Below, in pieces: positions 7,068-13,676 of a stretch of DNA of 18,296 bases. Every line of letters starts with the position of its first letter. Position 1 is the first letter of the stretch. The notes beneath the pieces are model-generated. The model was not told where the DNA came from, did not search any database, and was given only the letters and a program-made list of their open reading frames with translations. Source of the stretch: Fimenecus sp964614605 (GTDB taxonomy: Bacteria; Bacillota; Clostridia; Oscillospirales; Acutalibacteraceae); contig CAZTLU010000030.1 of assembly GCA_964614605.1 (NCBI GenBank), forward strand, positions 1 through 18,296, read 5' to 3'. The translations under genes and the position numbers were made by a program.

Positions 7068-7096
7068 TTGATAATCACGGCAGAATATGGTAAAAT
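7068..7096 (+). promoter_or_regulatory. Sigma-A promoter of the phosphopantetheinyl transferase gene
   Basis: TTGATA (7068-7073), 17 bases, TAAAAT (7091-7096). The start near 7103 coincides with the GGTGAT ribosome binding site (7103-7108), so the leader would be about 9 bases. Confidence 0.7.
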
Positions 7097-7111
7097 TTCT
7101 GCGGTGATATT

Positions 7112-7627
7112 ATGTCTTTAGTTTATGTTTTTGATTTGGAAGAAAGAAAAGAATGGACCTGGTGGGAGTTTGAGGGCACCAAAGCAGACCATTGCAAAAA
7201 GCCCGAAAGCCGAGCCGCCGCAGCAGCACTTCATTGTATGGGTGTTGACGATTTGACCTATGAGCCAAACGGCAAGCCTGTTGCAAAAAATTGTTATGTG
7301 AGCATTTCTCACAGCGGTGACCATGTGGCAGTTTGCAGAAATGACGATGTACCCGTTGGCATTGATATTGAAAAAATGACAGAGCGTGATTTTAGCAAAA
7401 TCGTAAATCGTTTCTTCTGCGGAAAAGAGCTTGAAAAGTTTAACGAAAACCCCACCGCCGAAGTTTTTTATGAAATCTGGACACGCAAAGAGGCATATAG
7501 CAAAATACTCGGCACAGGCGTTCAAGAGGTCGTTAAAGGATTTGATGTGTACTCCCTTGCCAATTACGAATTTCAGACCGATTTTGCAGGCGAATATGCA
7601 ATTTCACTTTGTGAGAAAATAAGATAA
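7112..7627 (+). CDS. 4'-phosphopantetheinyl transferase, Sfp/AcpT superfamily
   Basis: A 171-residue enzyme that moves 4'-phosphopantetheine from CoA to a serine of a carrier protein. The family signature is present in order: CYVSISHSGDHVAV (61-74), the Mg-binding GIDIE (83-87, Asp85 and Glu87) and WTRKEAYSKILGTG (123-136). It is shorter than B. subtilis Sfp (about 224 residues), mostly at the N-terminus, but similar short forms are common in Clostridia. ATG 7112 has GGTGAT at an ideal distance. No carrier protein, polyketide or peptide synthetase gene lies nearby, so the target is unknown; fatty-acid ACP or a secondary-metabolism carrier are both possible. Confidence 0.9.
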   Translation: MSLVYVFDLEERKEWTWWEFEGTKADHCKKPESRAAAAALHCMGVDDLTYEPNGKPVAKNCYVSISHSGDHVAVCRNDDVPVGIDIEKMTERDFSKIVNRFFCGKELEKFNENPTAEVFYEIWTRKEAYSKILGTGVQEVVKGFDVYSLANYEFQTDFAGEYAISLCEKIR

Positions 7628-7638
7628 ACAGAAAATTA

Positions 7639-7669
7639 CCTCCCTTTAACATGTAAGGGAGGCTTTTTA
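7639..7669. terminator. Intrinsic terminator between convergent genes
   Basis: CCTCCCTT (7639-7646) pairs with AAGGGAGG (7655-7662), followed by CTTTTTATTTT on the plus strand. It ends the phosphopantetheinyl transferase transcript, and the T-run overlaps the stop codon of the PHP gene on the other strand. Confidence 0.85.
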
Positions 7670-8380
7670 TTTTCCTGATATATAATCTACAACCGCTTGT
7701 GCTGAACATTCGGGCAAATCGATTTCAACGGTCGGCTCAACCATATTTTCAAGATAATGAGCATCGGAATTGCGAAGGTGCTTCATACTCTTTAACAATT
7801 CGTGCTTTTCTTCGTATTGCGGAATAAACGCTTTGTGTGTGAATTCCGCAACCTTGAAATTCATTTCGGGGTACATAAAGCCCAGAACCGACAACACCGA
7901 ATAAGACGCACGGTCAAGGTGTGCGGGGAAAACCGCACCGTCAAATTTTGCTACCTCTGCCACCACATCGTCAACGCTTATTCCCGACGCGGTAGTGAGC
8001 AAAATTTCTTCTTCACCCAAAATATTATCAAGATTATCCATTATAAGTTGTTCCCCGAAGATTTCGGGCTTATTTTTTATGGGTGGCATTGTGGATTTAA
8101 CATAATCCGAAAATTCCAACGCTTTTTCAAGGCTTGGAAACAGACAAACAGTATGAATTTCTTCCGATGTGCAAAGCTCCATTCCGGGCACAACAGTAAT
8201 GCCCGCCTCTTCGCCCGCTTTCATTGTGGCGGGGCAGTTAAGGCAGGTGTTGTGGTCGGTGAGGGCGATAATATCATACCCCAACAACTTCGCCATATTA
8301 ACAAGGTTATAAGGGGTCATATCGTTATCGCCGCAAGGGGACAAGCATGAATGCAGATGAAAATCATACTTCAAATTCAT
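7667..8380 (-). CDS. PHP-domain metal-dependent phosphoesterase
   Basis: A 237-residue protein with the polymerase-and-histidinol-phosphatase fold, expected to hydrolyse a phosphoester using two or three metals. Ligand motifs: HLHS (His8, His10), ALTDHN (Asp42, His43), Glu68 in GMELC, His154 in PAHLDR, and SDAH (Asp206, His208). It resembles the TrpH/YciV group (5'-3' nucleotide phosphatases), but the substrate is not decided by sequence. Its start overlaps the preceding DRTGG-like gene by 4 bases (ATGA), and it is the last gene of the hydrogenase-family operon. Family context in Clostridia, as I know it, often puts such PHP genes beside these hydrogenase and DRTGG genes, suggesting a signalling or nucleotide-handling role. 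Confidence 0.9.
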   Translation of the reverse strand: MNLKYDFHLHSCLSPCGDNDMTPYNLVNMAKLLGYDIIALTDHNTCLNCPATMKAGEEAGITVVPGMELCTSEEIHTVCLFPSLEKALEFSDYVKSTMPPIKNKPEIFGEQLIMDNLDNILGEEEILLTTASGISVDDVVAEVAKFDGAVFPAHLDRASYSVLSVLGFMYPEMNFKVAEFTHKAFIPQYEEKHELLKSMKHLRNSDAHYLENMVEPTVEIDLPECSAQAVVDYISGK

Positions 8381-8703
8381 AAGATTTCACCAAGCTTGTT
8401 TGCCATTTTATATGAATTTTCTTCCGTTGCGAGAACCCATACGCCTTGCATTTCAGCACGCATTTTTGCGTCGTCGTCAAGGGTTGCGTTTTCGGTGAGC
8501 ACAATGCAGGAGCAATCAGCAAGCACTGCCACTGCAATAGCATTTATATTGCCCATTACTGTAAACCAGCAGTCACCGCTCTGTGCTCTGCCCATTACCC
8601 AGCTTAAAAGGTCACCGCAATAACCGCCCGTCACCTCGCGCTTGGCGTCACCCTCAACGAGTATTTTAAGTTCTAATTTTTCTGCTAATTCTTTTACTGT
8701 CAT
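8377..8703 (-). CDS. DRTGG-like domain protein (second copy in operon)
   Basis: A 108-residue soluble protein. The VTGGYCGDLLSWVMGRAQSG stretch (24-43) is the DRTGG-type core, followed by hydrophobic strands INAIAVAVLADCSCIVLT. DRTGG domains occur alone or fused to CBS domains and to phosphotransacetylase; they are thought to bind a nucleotide or act in regulation, but their job is not settled. It overlaps both neighbours by 4 bases, so expression is tightly coupled. It is similar in size to the 116-residue protein at the head of the operon but clearly diverged, so the pair might form a hetero-oligomer. That is inference. Confidence 0.75.
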   Translation of the reverse strand: MTVKELAEKLELKILVEGDAKREVTGGYCGDLLSWVMGRAQSGDCWFTVMGNINAIAVAVLADCSCIVLTENATLDDDAKMRAEMQGVWVLATEENSYKMANKLGEIL

Positions 8704-9998
8704 TTTTCTTCCTCTTTAGTTTTTGTGCGGAACGGTTTTGGAATGAAATTCTCTGCACCCTCTTTGTTTTTAAGAGCAAAAATACAATCATTCACATCTG
8801 CCTTGCCGATTACAACATCCTCTGCAAAGCAATGGCAAGAAGGCGAACCACACATACCGCAGTCCAGTCCGGGCAAGGTATTTTCAAGCTCTTTGATTTC
8901 GCTCATTTTCTGCATTGCATCAAAAACATTGTCCGCCAACTTCCACGGAGCCGCCTCAAGTGGCTTTTGCCAATACATTTCCCGGGGAATTGACTCATAT
9001 TCAAGGTGATTGCATGAAACAGGCATATATTTACGCAGTCTTTGAAGTCTTGCCTTTGCCACGAAAGGATTTTCAACTGTCAGGGGACCGCCCACGCAAC
9101 CGCCCGAACAAGCGTTAAGCTCAATAAATTCAAGGTCGTTGAGCTTTTCGTCCTCAAGCTCGCCTAACACCTTAATTACATTTTCAATACCGTCAGCCGC
9201 AAGATAGCGTTCTCTCAAAATTGCGGCGGATTCACCGCCCGAAGATGCCCAGCCAACACCGATAATTCCCGAATCCTTAAGTTCTTCAAGCTCAATAATT
9301 TTATCCATCTGCTGAACAAGTACGGGGTAAATATCCTTTATGCCGAAAACACCATTTATGTATGAGCCCTTATTACAGATTGGTTGCTTGATTGACGAAA
9401 TTTTTGCCGTGCAAGGTGAAATAAAGAACACGCCGATTTCTTCGTCGGAAAGTCCTGTTTCTTTTTTCGCCTTAATTCGTGCAAGGCGCGCCGCCTCTTC
9501 CATGGGTGCGTTCAAGTCAAGCACATTTTCGATAAGATTGGGAAAACGCACTCTTATAAGTCGCACTACCGCGGGGCAAGCAGAAGAAATCACGGGCTTT
9601 TTCGTCTTGTTCATCGAAAGAATAAGACGGGTTGCCTCACTTACCAGTTCTGCACCCTTTGAAACCTCAAAAACATCGTCAAATCCAAGACGCTTAAGCC
9701 CTGTCAACACATAATCGGGGTCTTCAAGATTGTTGAATTGACCGTAAAGCGATGGTGCGGGCACGGCTATTCTGTATTTGAATTCAAGAATTTCATTGAG
9801 AGAATATCTCTCGGCATATTTTGCGTGATAGGGACAAATTCTTATACATTCGCCACAGTCAACGCAACGCTCTGAAATTATATACGCTTTTCCGTTACGA
9901 ACACGAATAGCATTTGTAGGACAACGCTTTAAGCAGCTTACACAGCCCTTGCATTTGCTCTCGTCAAGTCGCACGGAATGGAAATAAGTTTCACTCAT
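8700..9998 (-). CDS. [FeFe]-hydrogenase-family protein, putative sensory type, with ferredoxin and extra Fe-S domains
   Basis: 432 residues. Two 4Fe-4S ferredoxin motifs come first (Cys16/19/22/26 and Cys45/48/51/55). The H-cluster domain keeps all four cluster cysteines: Cys141 in SSACPA (L1), Cys196 in SPCTAK (L2), and Cys297 and Cys301 in NACSGGC (L3). The cysteine that shuttles protons in catalytic enzymes (TSCCP) is Ala140, and the L2 methionine is Ser194. This pattern is known from slow, putatively sensory hydrogenases. A third Fe-S motif (Cys380/383/388/405) ends the protein, where some sensory forms have a PAS domain. ATG 9998 follows AGAGTG; an in-frame GTG at 10007 has none. It overlaps the next gene by 4 bases. 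It may sense H2 or redox state; catalysis is not excluded. Confidence 0.85.
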   Translation of the reverse strand: MSETYFHSVRLDESKCKGCVSCLKRCPTNAIRVRNGKAYIISERCVDCGECIRICPYHAKYAERYSLNEILEFKYRIAVPAPSLYGQFNNLEDPDYVLTGLKRLGFDDVFEVSKGAELVSEATRLILSMNKTKKPVISSACPAVVRLIRVRFPNLIENVLDLNAPMEEAARLARIKAKKETGLSDEEIGVFFISPCTAKISSIKQPICNKGSYINGVFGIKDIYPVLVQQMDKIIELEELKDSGIIGVGWASSGGESAAILRERYLAADGIENVIKVLGELEDEKLNDLEFIELNACSGGCVGGPLTVENPFVAKARLQRLRKYMPVSCNHLEYESIPREMYWQKPLEAAPWKLADNVFDAMQKMSEIKELENTLPGLDCGMCGSPSCHCFAEDVVIGKADVNDCIFALKNKEGAENFIPKPFRTKTKEEEK

Positions 9999-10008
9999 AA
10001 TTATCACT

Positions 10009-10431
10009 CTAATTAGTAAATACTTTTAGATACATAGTAGTACCTACGCCGACGGTTGAATCAATTTTCATTTCGTCGGTGTATTTTTTTATGTTGGGAA
10101 GTCCCATACCTGCGCCGAAGCCCAACGAACGCACATTGTCGGGAGCGGTGGAATAGCCCTCTTTCATGGCGAGCGCAACATCGGGAATACCGGGACCTTC
10201 ATCGGTCAGCACCATACTTATGCAATCGGGTGAAATCTCAACATCAATTTCCCCGCCACCTGCGTGAATAACAAGGTTGATTTCTGCCTCATAAAGCGCA
10301 ATTACAACCTTACGCACGATTTCGGGGTCAAATCCCAAATCCTTTAAGGTCTTTTTTACCGAGCCCGAAGCCTCGCCTGCACGGGTGAAATCATCACCGG
10401 GAACGGTAAAATGAAGCTTGAAACTACTCAT
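10009..10431 (-). CDS. RsbW-like GHKL ATPase / anti-sigma-type serine kinase
   Basis: A 140-residue protein made of a single histidine-kinase-like ATPase domain. The N-box is EAEINLVIHAG (Glu50, Asn52), the G1 box DEGPGI (77-82) and the G2 box GFGAGMGLPNI (104-114). Stand-alone domains like this (RsbW, SpoIIAB) phosphorylate an antagonist or hold a sigma factor. No STAS-domain antagonist or sigma factor gene is in this operon, so the usual partner-switch set is not complete here. The start overlaps the first operon gene by 4 bases, and the stop lies 10 bases before the hydrogenase-family start. It may read out the Fe-S protein's state, which is inference from context. Confidence 0.85.
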   Translation of the reverse strand: MSSFKLHFTVPGDDFTRAGEASGSVKKTLKDLGFDPEIVRKVVIALYEAEINLVIHAGGGEIDVEISPDCISMVLTDEGPGIPDVALAMKEGYSTAPDNVRSLGFGAGMGLPNIKKYTDEMKIDSTVGVGTTMYLKVFTN

Positions 10432-10778
10432 TTCATCGCTCCTCCCCGAAGGCCTTTTTCATAAAGCATACCGCAAGATGAAAACATCGCCTGTTTAGTT
10501 GTCATAAGAACAATGTCGCGGTCCTTTGCCAAATCAATAATGCTCTGGTCGGGCTGTTTGCCGCGGACAAAAACGATGCACTGCATATCCATCATTTCAG
10601 CAGTACGAACAACCTGAGGATTAACAAGTCCCGAAAGAAGAACAGCCTGCTCTTTAACATATGCGAGCACGTCGCTCATCATATCACTACCGCAAGCAGT
10701 AAACACATCGCGGTCCATAAACTCCTCACCGCAGATAACCTCAGCATCAAGAATTTCTTTGATTTCATAAACTTTCAT
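10428..10778 (-). CDS. DRTGG-domain protein, first gene of hydrogenase-family operon
   Basis: A 116-residue soluble protein. The ACGSDMMSDVLAYVKE segment (28-43) is the recognisable DRTGG-type core, followed by strands resembling those of the 108-residue protein at 8377. The segment CIVFVRGKQPDQSIIDLAKD gives the alternating strand and helix pattern of a small nucleotide-binding-like fold. ATG 10778 has GCGGAGG seven bases upstream, and a near-consensus promoter lies 38 bases further on, so this is the operon's first gene. Molecular function unknown. Confidence 0.75.
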   Translation of the reverse strand: MKVYEIKEILDAEVICGEEFMDRDVFTACGSDMMSDVLAYVKEQAVLLSGLVNPQVVRTAEMMDMQCIVFVRGKQPDQSIIDLAKDRDIVLMTTKQAMFSSCGMLYEKGLRGGAMK

Positions 10779-10815
10779 ATTTGTACCTCCGCAAAAACGC
10801 AGTTATATAAAAATT

Positions 10816-10844
10816 ATTATACACCAATGACAATTTTTTGACAA
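10816..10844 (-). promoter_or_regulatory. Sigma-A promoter of the hydrogenase-family operon
   Basis: Minus strand TTGTCA (10839-10844), exactly 17 bases, TATAAT (10816-10821). A second TTGTCA copy inside the spacer (10828-10833) makes a direct repeat TTGTCA-N5-TTGTCA, which could be part of a regulator site. Confidence 0.8.
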
Positions 10845-10887
10845 TGCTATTGTTTACCGAATTATATGTATTATATTTGTGAAAAAG

Positions 10888-10921
10888 GATAAAAAAACGG
10901 TGTATCCGAAGATACACCGTT
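10888..10921 (-). terminator. Intrinsic terminator with UUCG loop
   Basis: Arms AACGGTGTATC (10896-10906) and GATACACCGTT (10911-10921) pair perfectly. On the minus strand the loop reads TTCG and is followed by a run of T. It ends the two-paralogue transcript and isolates it from the hydrogenase-family operon. Confidence 0.9.
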
Positions 10922-10941
10922 TGGTTTTTATTCAGTTCAAA

Positions 10942-11982
10942 TTAATACTTGAAATTTGAATATTCAGCAGAAATCTTTGCTGCACCTGTACCTGTGAAAC
11001 CAATGCTGAGGTCAAGTGATGCACTGAAGTTGTATGAAAGAGTCATATTTGTGAGCTGACCATTTTCAATTGTAGCAACAATAGCAATGCTTGTGTAATT
11101 TGCTGTTGAGCTATCCTTAACAGAAATTGCATCTGTAAGGCTTGCAATTGAAGTGTTTACTTCTTCAACTGTAATATAGTCGTTTGTTGCCTTATCCATA
11201 GCAGAGCCTACATTGGGGCTAGCTGTATTCTTAACCTGAATCATGTACTTGTTGCCATCAACCTTCCAGCTTGCAACATCTGCCTCTGTAAGGGTCATAG
11301 CCTTAAGGAGATACTTTTCAGACATTCCCTCGGGAGCTGCGCCGTTTACTACATCAGCTTCCTTATCGCCGATTCCAAGGAATCCACCTACAACTGAGTT
11401 AAGTGTTGCATTGGGGTCAACTGTTGTGATAATACCGTTAACCATTGATGTTGCAAGTGAGCTACCAAGGTCGATATCCTCTGTGAAAGTACCTGTTCTC
11501 TTCCAATGATAAGAAGCCTTTGCAGCCTTAGCTGTTGCTTCGTTAACTGCCTTGATTGCATCAGCCTTTGTCATCTGAGCTGACTGCTGAGTGTTACCAC
11601 CATTATTTGTTGAACCACTGTTGTTTGTTGCACCGCTGTTATCTGTTGAGCCACCATTGTTTGTTGCACCGCTGTTATCAGTTGTGCCACTGTTGTCTGT
11701 AGCACCGCTATTGTCTGTTGTACCGCTGTTATCAACTGTGCCGCCAAACATATCGTCGCCACCTTCGTTGTTTACTGCGTTATCACCGTCAACAACTGCA
11801 TTTGAATTTGCAGTTGCTTCATCGATAGCTTTCTGCGCTGCATTTTTACCCATTGCTACAACACCGAATGTAAGTGCTGCTGCGAGAACGATTGCCCAGA
11901 ACTTTGTCCAGTTCTGTGACTTCTTCTCTTTTTTCATTGCCTTAATTTCAGCCTGTTCAGGCGTTAAAGTTTTCTTTGCCAT
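10942..11982 (-). CDS. Membrane-anchored protein with Asn/Ser/Gly/Thr repeat linker, paralogue 1, unknown function
   Basis: 346 residues; not a family I recognise. Lys-rich cytosolic tail (1-27), one membrane segment (about 28-46) without a lipobox cysteine, an acidic spacer ending DDMF (77-80), a linker of about eight six-residue DNSGTT/NNSGST-type units (84-131), then a ~210-residue domain rich in beta-type alternation and ending AEYSNFKY. That domain and the N-terminal LTPE motif are shared with the gene just upstream. ATG 11982 was chosen because AAAGGAG precedes it; the open frame runs on to 12099 but overlaps the other paralogue without a ribosome binding site. It should face the cell exterior. 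Cotranscribed from the 13089 promoter. Confidence 0.8.
   Translation of the reverse strand: MAKKTLTPEQAEIKAMKKEKKSQNWTKFWAIVLAAALTFGVVAMGKNAAQKAIDEATANSNAVVDGDNAVNNEGGDDMFGGTVDNSGTTDNSGATDNSGTTDNSGATNNGGSTDNSGATNNSGSTNNGGNTQQSAQMTKADAIKAVNEATAKAAKASYHWKRTGTFTEDIDLGSSLATSMVNGIITTVDPNATLNSVVGGFLGIGDKEADVVNGAAPEGMSEKYLLKAMTLTEADVASWKVDGNKYMIQVKNTASPNVGSAMDKATNDYITVEEVNTSIASLTDAISVKDSSTANYTSIAIVATIENGQLTNMTLSYNFSASLDLSIGFTGTGAAKISAEYSNFKY
11589..11733 (-). repeat. 18-bp in-frame tandem repeat (six-residue units)
   Basis: About eight degenerate 18-base units encode DNSGTT, DNSGAT, NNGGST and similar. Unit length is a multiple of three, so gain or loss of units keeps the frame. Confidence 0.8.
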
Positions 11983-12016
11983 TGTTTGAACTCCTTTCAC
12001 TCTTTCGGAAAAACAA

Positions 12017-13045
12017 TTAATATTTGAAGTTAGAATATTCAGCGGTTCCTTTACCTGCACCTGAACCTGAAGCACCGATACTAAGGTCAAGGGTTGCACT
12101 GAAATTATATGAAACCTTCATATTTGTAAGCTTACCGTCTTCAATTACTGCTACAATAGCAATGCTTGAATAATTAAGCTGCGAGCTATCCTTAGCTGAA
12201 ATTGCATCACCTACAGCAGAAGCAATGTTAGTATTAACTTCGTTTACTGTAATATAATCGTTTGTTGCATGGTCTAAAGCAGAGCCAACATCAGGATTCT
12301 GAGTATTCTTAATCTGAATCATATATGTATTGCCCTCTACCTTGTAGCTTGCAATATCGTCGGCTGTAATTGACATTGCCTTAATAAGATATTTTTCTTT
12401 CATACCTTCGGGAGCTGTGCCATTAGCAACATCTGCTTCTTTGGTACCAATATCAAGGAAACCGCCAACAACTGTGTTTAAGTTAGCGTTAGGGTCTACA
12501 GTTGTAATGATACCGTCAACAATGCCTGTTGCCCACGAAGGATCTAAAGCGATATCCTTTGTGTATTCTGCAACTCTTTTCCAGTGGTAAGAAGCCTTTG
12601 CTGCCTTAGCTGTAGCATCGTTAAGTGCCTTTGCAGCGTCTGCCTTTGAAACAGAAGTTGTCTGCTGACCGCTTGTTGATGACTGCTGACCGCTTGTTGA
12701 TGACTGCTGACCGCTTGTTGAACTTTCGCTACCAGAAGGTGTTGAGCTTTCGCTACCAGAAGGTGTTGAGCTTTCGCTACCAGAAGGTGTTGAGCTTTCG
12801 CTACTAAACATATCGTCGTCACTGTCAGTTGAAGCACCGCCTGTAGCGTCACCGCTCTGAACAGTACCGCTTGCTACTGTTGTTGTAGCGGGTGTGAAAG
12901 CGATTGTAGCAAGTGAATAAGCCATTGCGATTGCAAGGAAAAATGCTAATGCTTTTGTAAATGTTCCAAAGAAGAGCTTTCTTTTTGCGGATTTTTTCTC
13001 CATCTTAGCCTTAACTTCTTCGGGTGTTAAAACCTTTTTTGCCAT
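12017..13045 (-). CDS. Membrane-anchored protein with Ser-rich repeat linker, paralogue 2, unknown function
   Basis: 342 residues, paralogous to the gene 34 bases downstream. It has a basic cytosolic tail with LTPEEVK (6-12), one membrane segment (about 31-50), the DDDMF motif (76-80), a linker of ESSTPSGS units followed by SSTSGQQ units (82-129), then the same ~210-residue C-terminal domain with KASYHWKR, NTVVGGFLDIG and AEYSNFKY. ATG 13045 follows AAAGGGG; an upstream in-frame ATG at 13084 lies at the transcript start. The domain is well conserved between the two copies while the linkers are unrelated in sequence, so only the linker's length and flexibility seem to matter. Function unknown; a surface or peptidoglycan-spanning role is inferred. 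Confidence 0.8.
   Translation of the reverse strand: MAKKVLTPEEVKAKMEKKSAKRKLFFGTFTKALAFFLAIAMAYSLATIAFTPATTTVASGTVQSGDATGGASTDSDDDMFSSESSTPSGSESSTPSGSESSTPSGSESSTSGQQSSTSGQQSSTSGQQTTSVSKADAAKALNDATAKAAKASYHWKRVAEYTKDIALDPSWATGIVDGIITTVDPNANLNTVVGGFLDIGTKEADVANGTAPEGMKEKYLIKAMSITADDIASYKVEGNTYMIQIKNTQNPDVGSALDHATNDYITVNEVNTNIASAVGDAISAKDSSQLNYSSIAIVAVIEDGKLTNMKVSYNFSATLDLSIGASGSGAGKGTAEYSNFKY
12660..12802 (-). repeat. Two adjacent tandem repeats (21-bp and 24-bp units) in coding sequence
   Basis: A 21-base unit encoding SSTSGQQ occurs about three times (12660-12720), next to a 24-base unit encoding ESSTPSGS repeated about three and a half times (12720-12802). The copies are nearly identical at DNA level, which suggests recent expansion. 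Confidence 0.85.
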
Positions 13046-13062
13046 TTTAGGGTCCCCTTTCA

Positions 13063-13078
13063 ATGTTATATGTAACAT
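13063..13078. promoter_or_regulatory. Palindrome in leader of paralogue operon
   Basis: ATGTTA-TATG-TAACAT is a perfect 6-bp-arm inverted repeat starting about 11 bases after the -10. It could be an operator or a small RNA hairpin; no regulator family is recognised. Confidence 0.35.
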
Positions 13079-13088
13079 ACACACACTT

Positions 13089-13117
13089 AATTTACACCAA
13101 AATCAAGAAATTGTCAA
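13089..13117 (-). promoter_or_regulatory. Sigma-A promoter of the two-paralogue operon
   Basis: Minus strand TTGACA (13112-13117), exactly 17 bases, TAAATT (13089-13094), about 43 bases before the start codon. It lies directly after the maf stop codon; no terminator separates it from maf. Confidence 0.75.
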
Positions 13118-13124
13118 TGAATTT

Positions 13125-13676
13125 TTATCTATTTTTCAAAATCTTTTGGTAAATTGAACTCATTGGCAGGCCCACCACATTAAAGTAGTCCCCCTCAATG
13201 CCTCTTATGAATTTCGAAGCAAGCCCCTGAATACCATAAGCCCCTGCTTTGTCATATGGCTCGTCGGTATTTATATAGGTATATATCTCTTCATCGGCAA
13301 GGTTATAAAACTCGACTTTTGTTTCCTCTGCAAAGGTCATTGAAATGCCGTTGCCTATTGCACAAACGCCCGTAAATACGCTGTGAACTCTGCCCGAAAG
13401 ACTTTTAATCATATTGAATGCGTCGTCGCGGTTTTTAGGCTTGCCGAGGATTTCGCCGTCGAGCACCACAACTGTATCAGCGCCCAGCACGGTTTCATCT
13501 TCTGCTCTTTCCACCGCCATAGCCTTGCGTGCGGCAAGAAATACAACCGCATCTTCGGGGCTTGTTCCCGCGGGGATTGTTTCGTCTGCATCGGCTACAC
13601 GAACGGTAAAATCTATACCTGCATTTTTAAGTATTTCGCTTCGTCTTGGCGACCTTGACGCAAGAACCAACTTCAT
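13125..13676 (-). CDS. maf: Maf family nucleotide pyrophosphatase
   Basis: A 183-residue house-cleaning enzyme that hydrolyses non-canonical or excess nucleoside triphosphates (dTTP/UTP/modified pyrimidines for this subgroup) to monophosphates. Diagnostic segments: LASRSPRRSEIL (5-16), GADTVVVLDGEILGKP (65-80), and DKAGAYGIQGLASKFIRGIE with NVVGLP near the C-terminus. Length is typical. The start overlaps the Nudix gene's stop by 4 bases, with GAGGG upstream. It is last in a murD-Nudix-maf operon, matching the frequent placement of maf with cell-wall and division genes. Exact nucleotide preference is inferred from the subgroup. Confidence 0.95.
   Translation of the reverse strand: MKLVLASRSPRRSEILKNAGIDFTVRVADADETIPAGTSPEDAVVFLAARKAMAVERAEDETVLGADTVVVLDGEILGKPKNRDDAFNMIKSLSGRVHSVFTGVCAIGNGISMTFAEETKVEFYNLADEEIYTYINTDEPYDKAGAYGIQGLASKFIRGIEGDYFNVVGLPMSSIYQKILKNR

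Noticed and set aside
7802..8350. 182-codon open frame on the plus strand
   Set aside because: It is antisense to the PHP gene, whose metal motifs are intact, and has no ribosome binding site or recognisable product.
11591..11989. 132-codon open frame rich in PLLSVxPPLF repeats on the plus strand
   Set aside because: It is the complement of the 18-bp tandem repeat in the paralogue 1 gene; the repetitive hydrophobic peptide is a by-product.
12660..12802. Tandem repeats considered as a CRISPR array
   Set aside because: Units are 21 and 24 bases with no unique spacers, lie inside a protein-coding frame and encode Ser-rich peptides.
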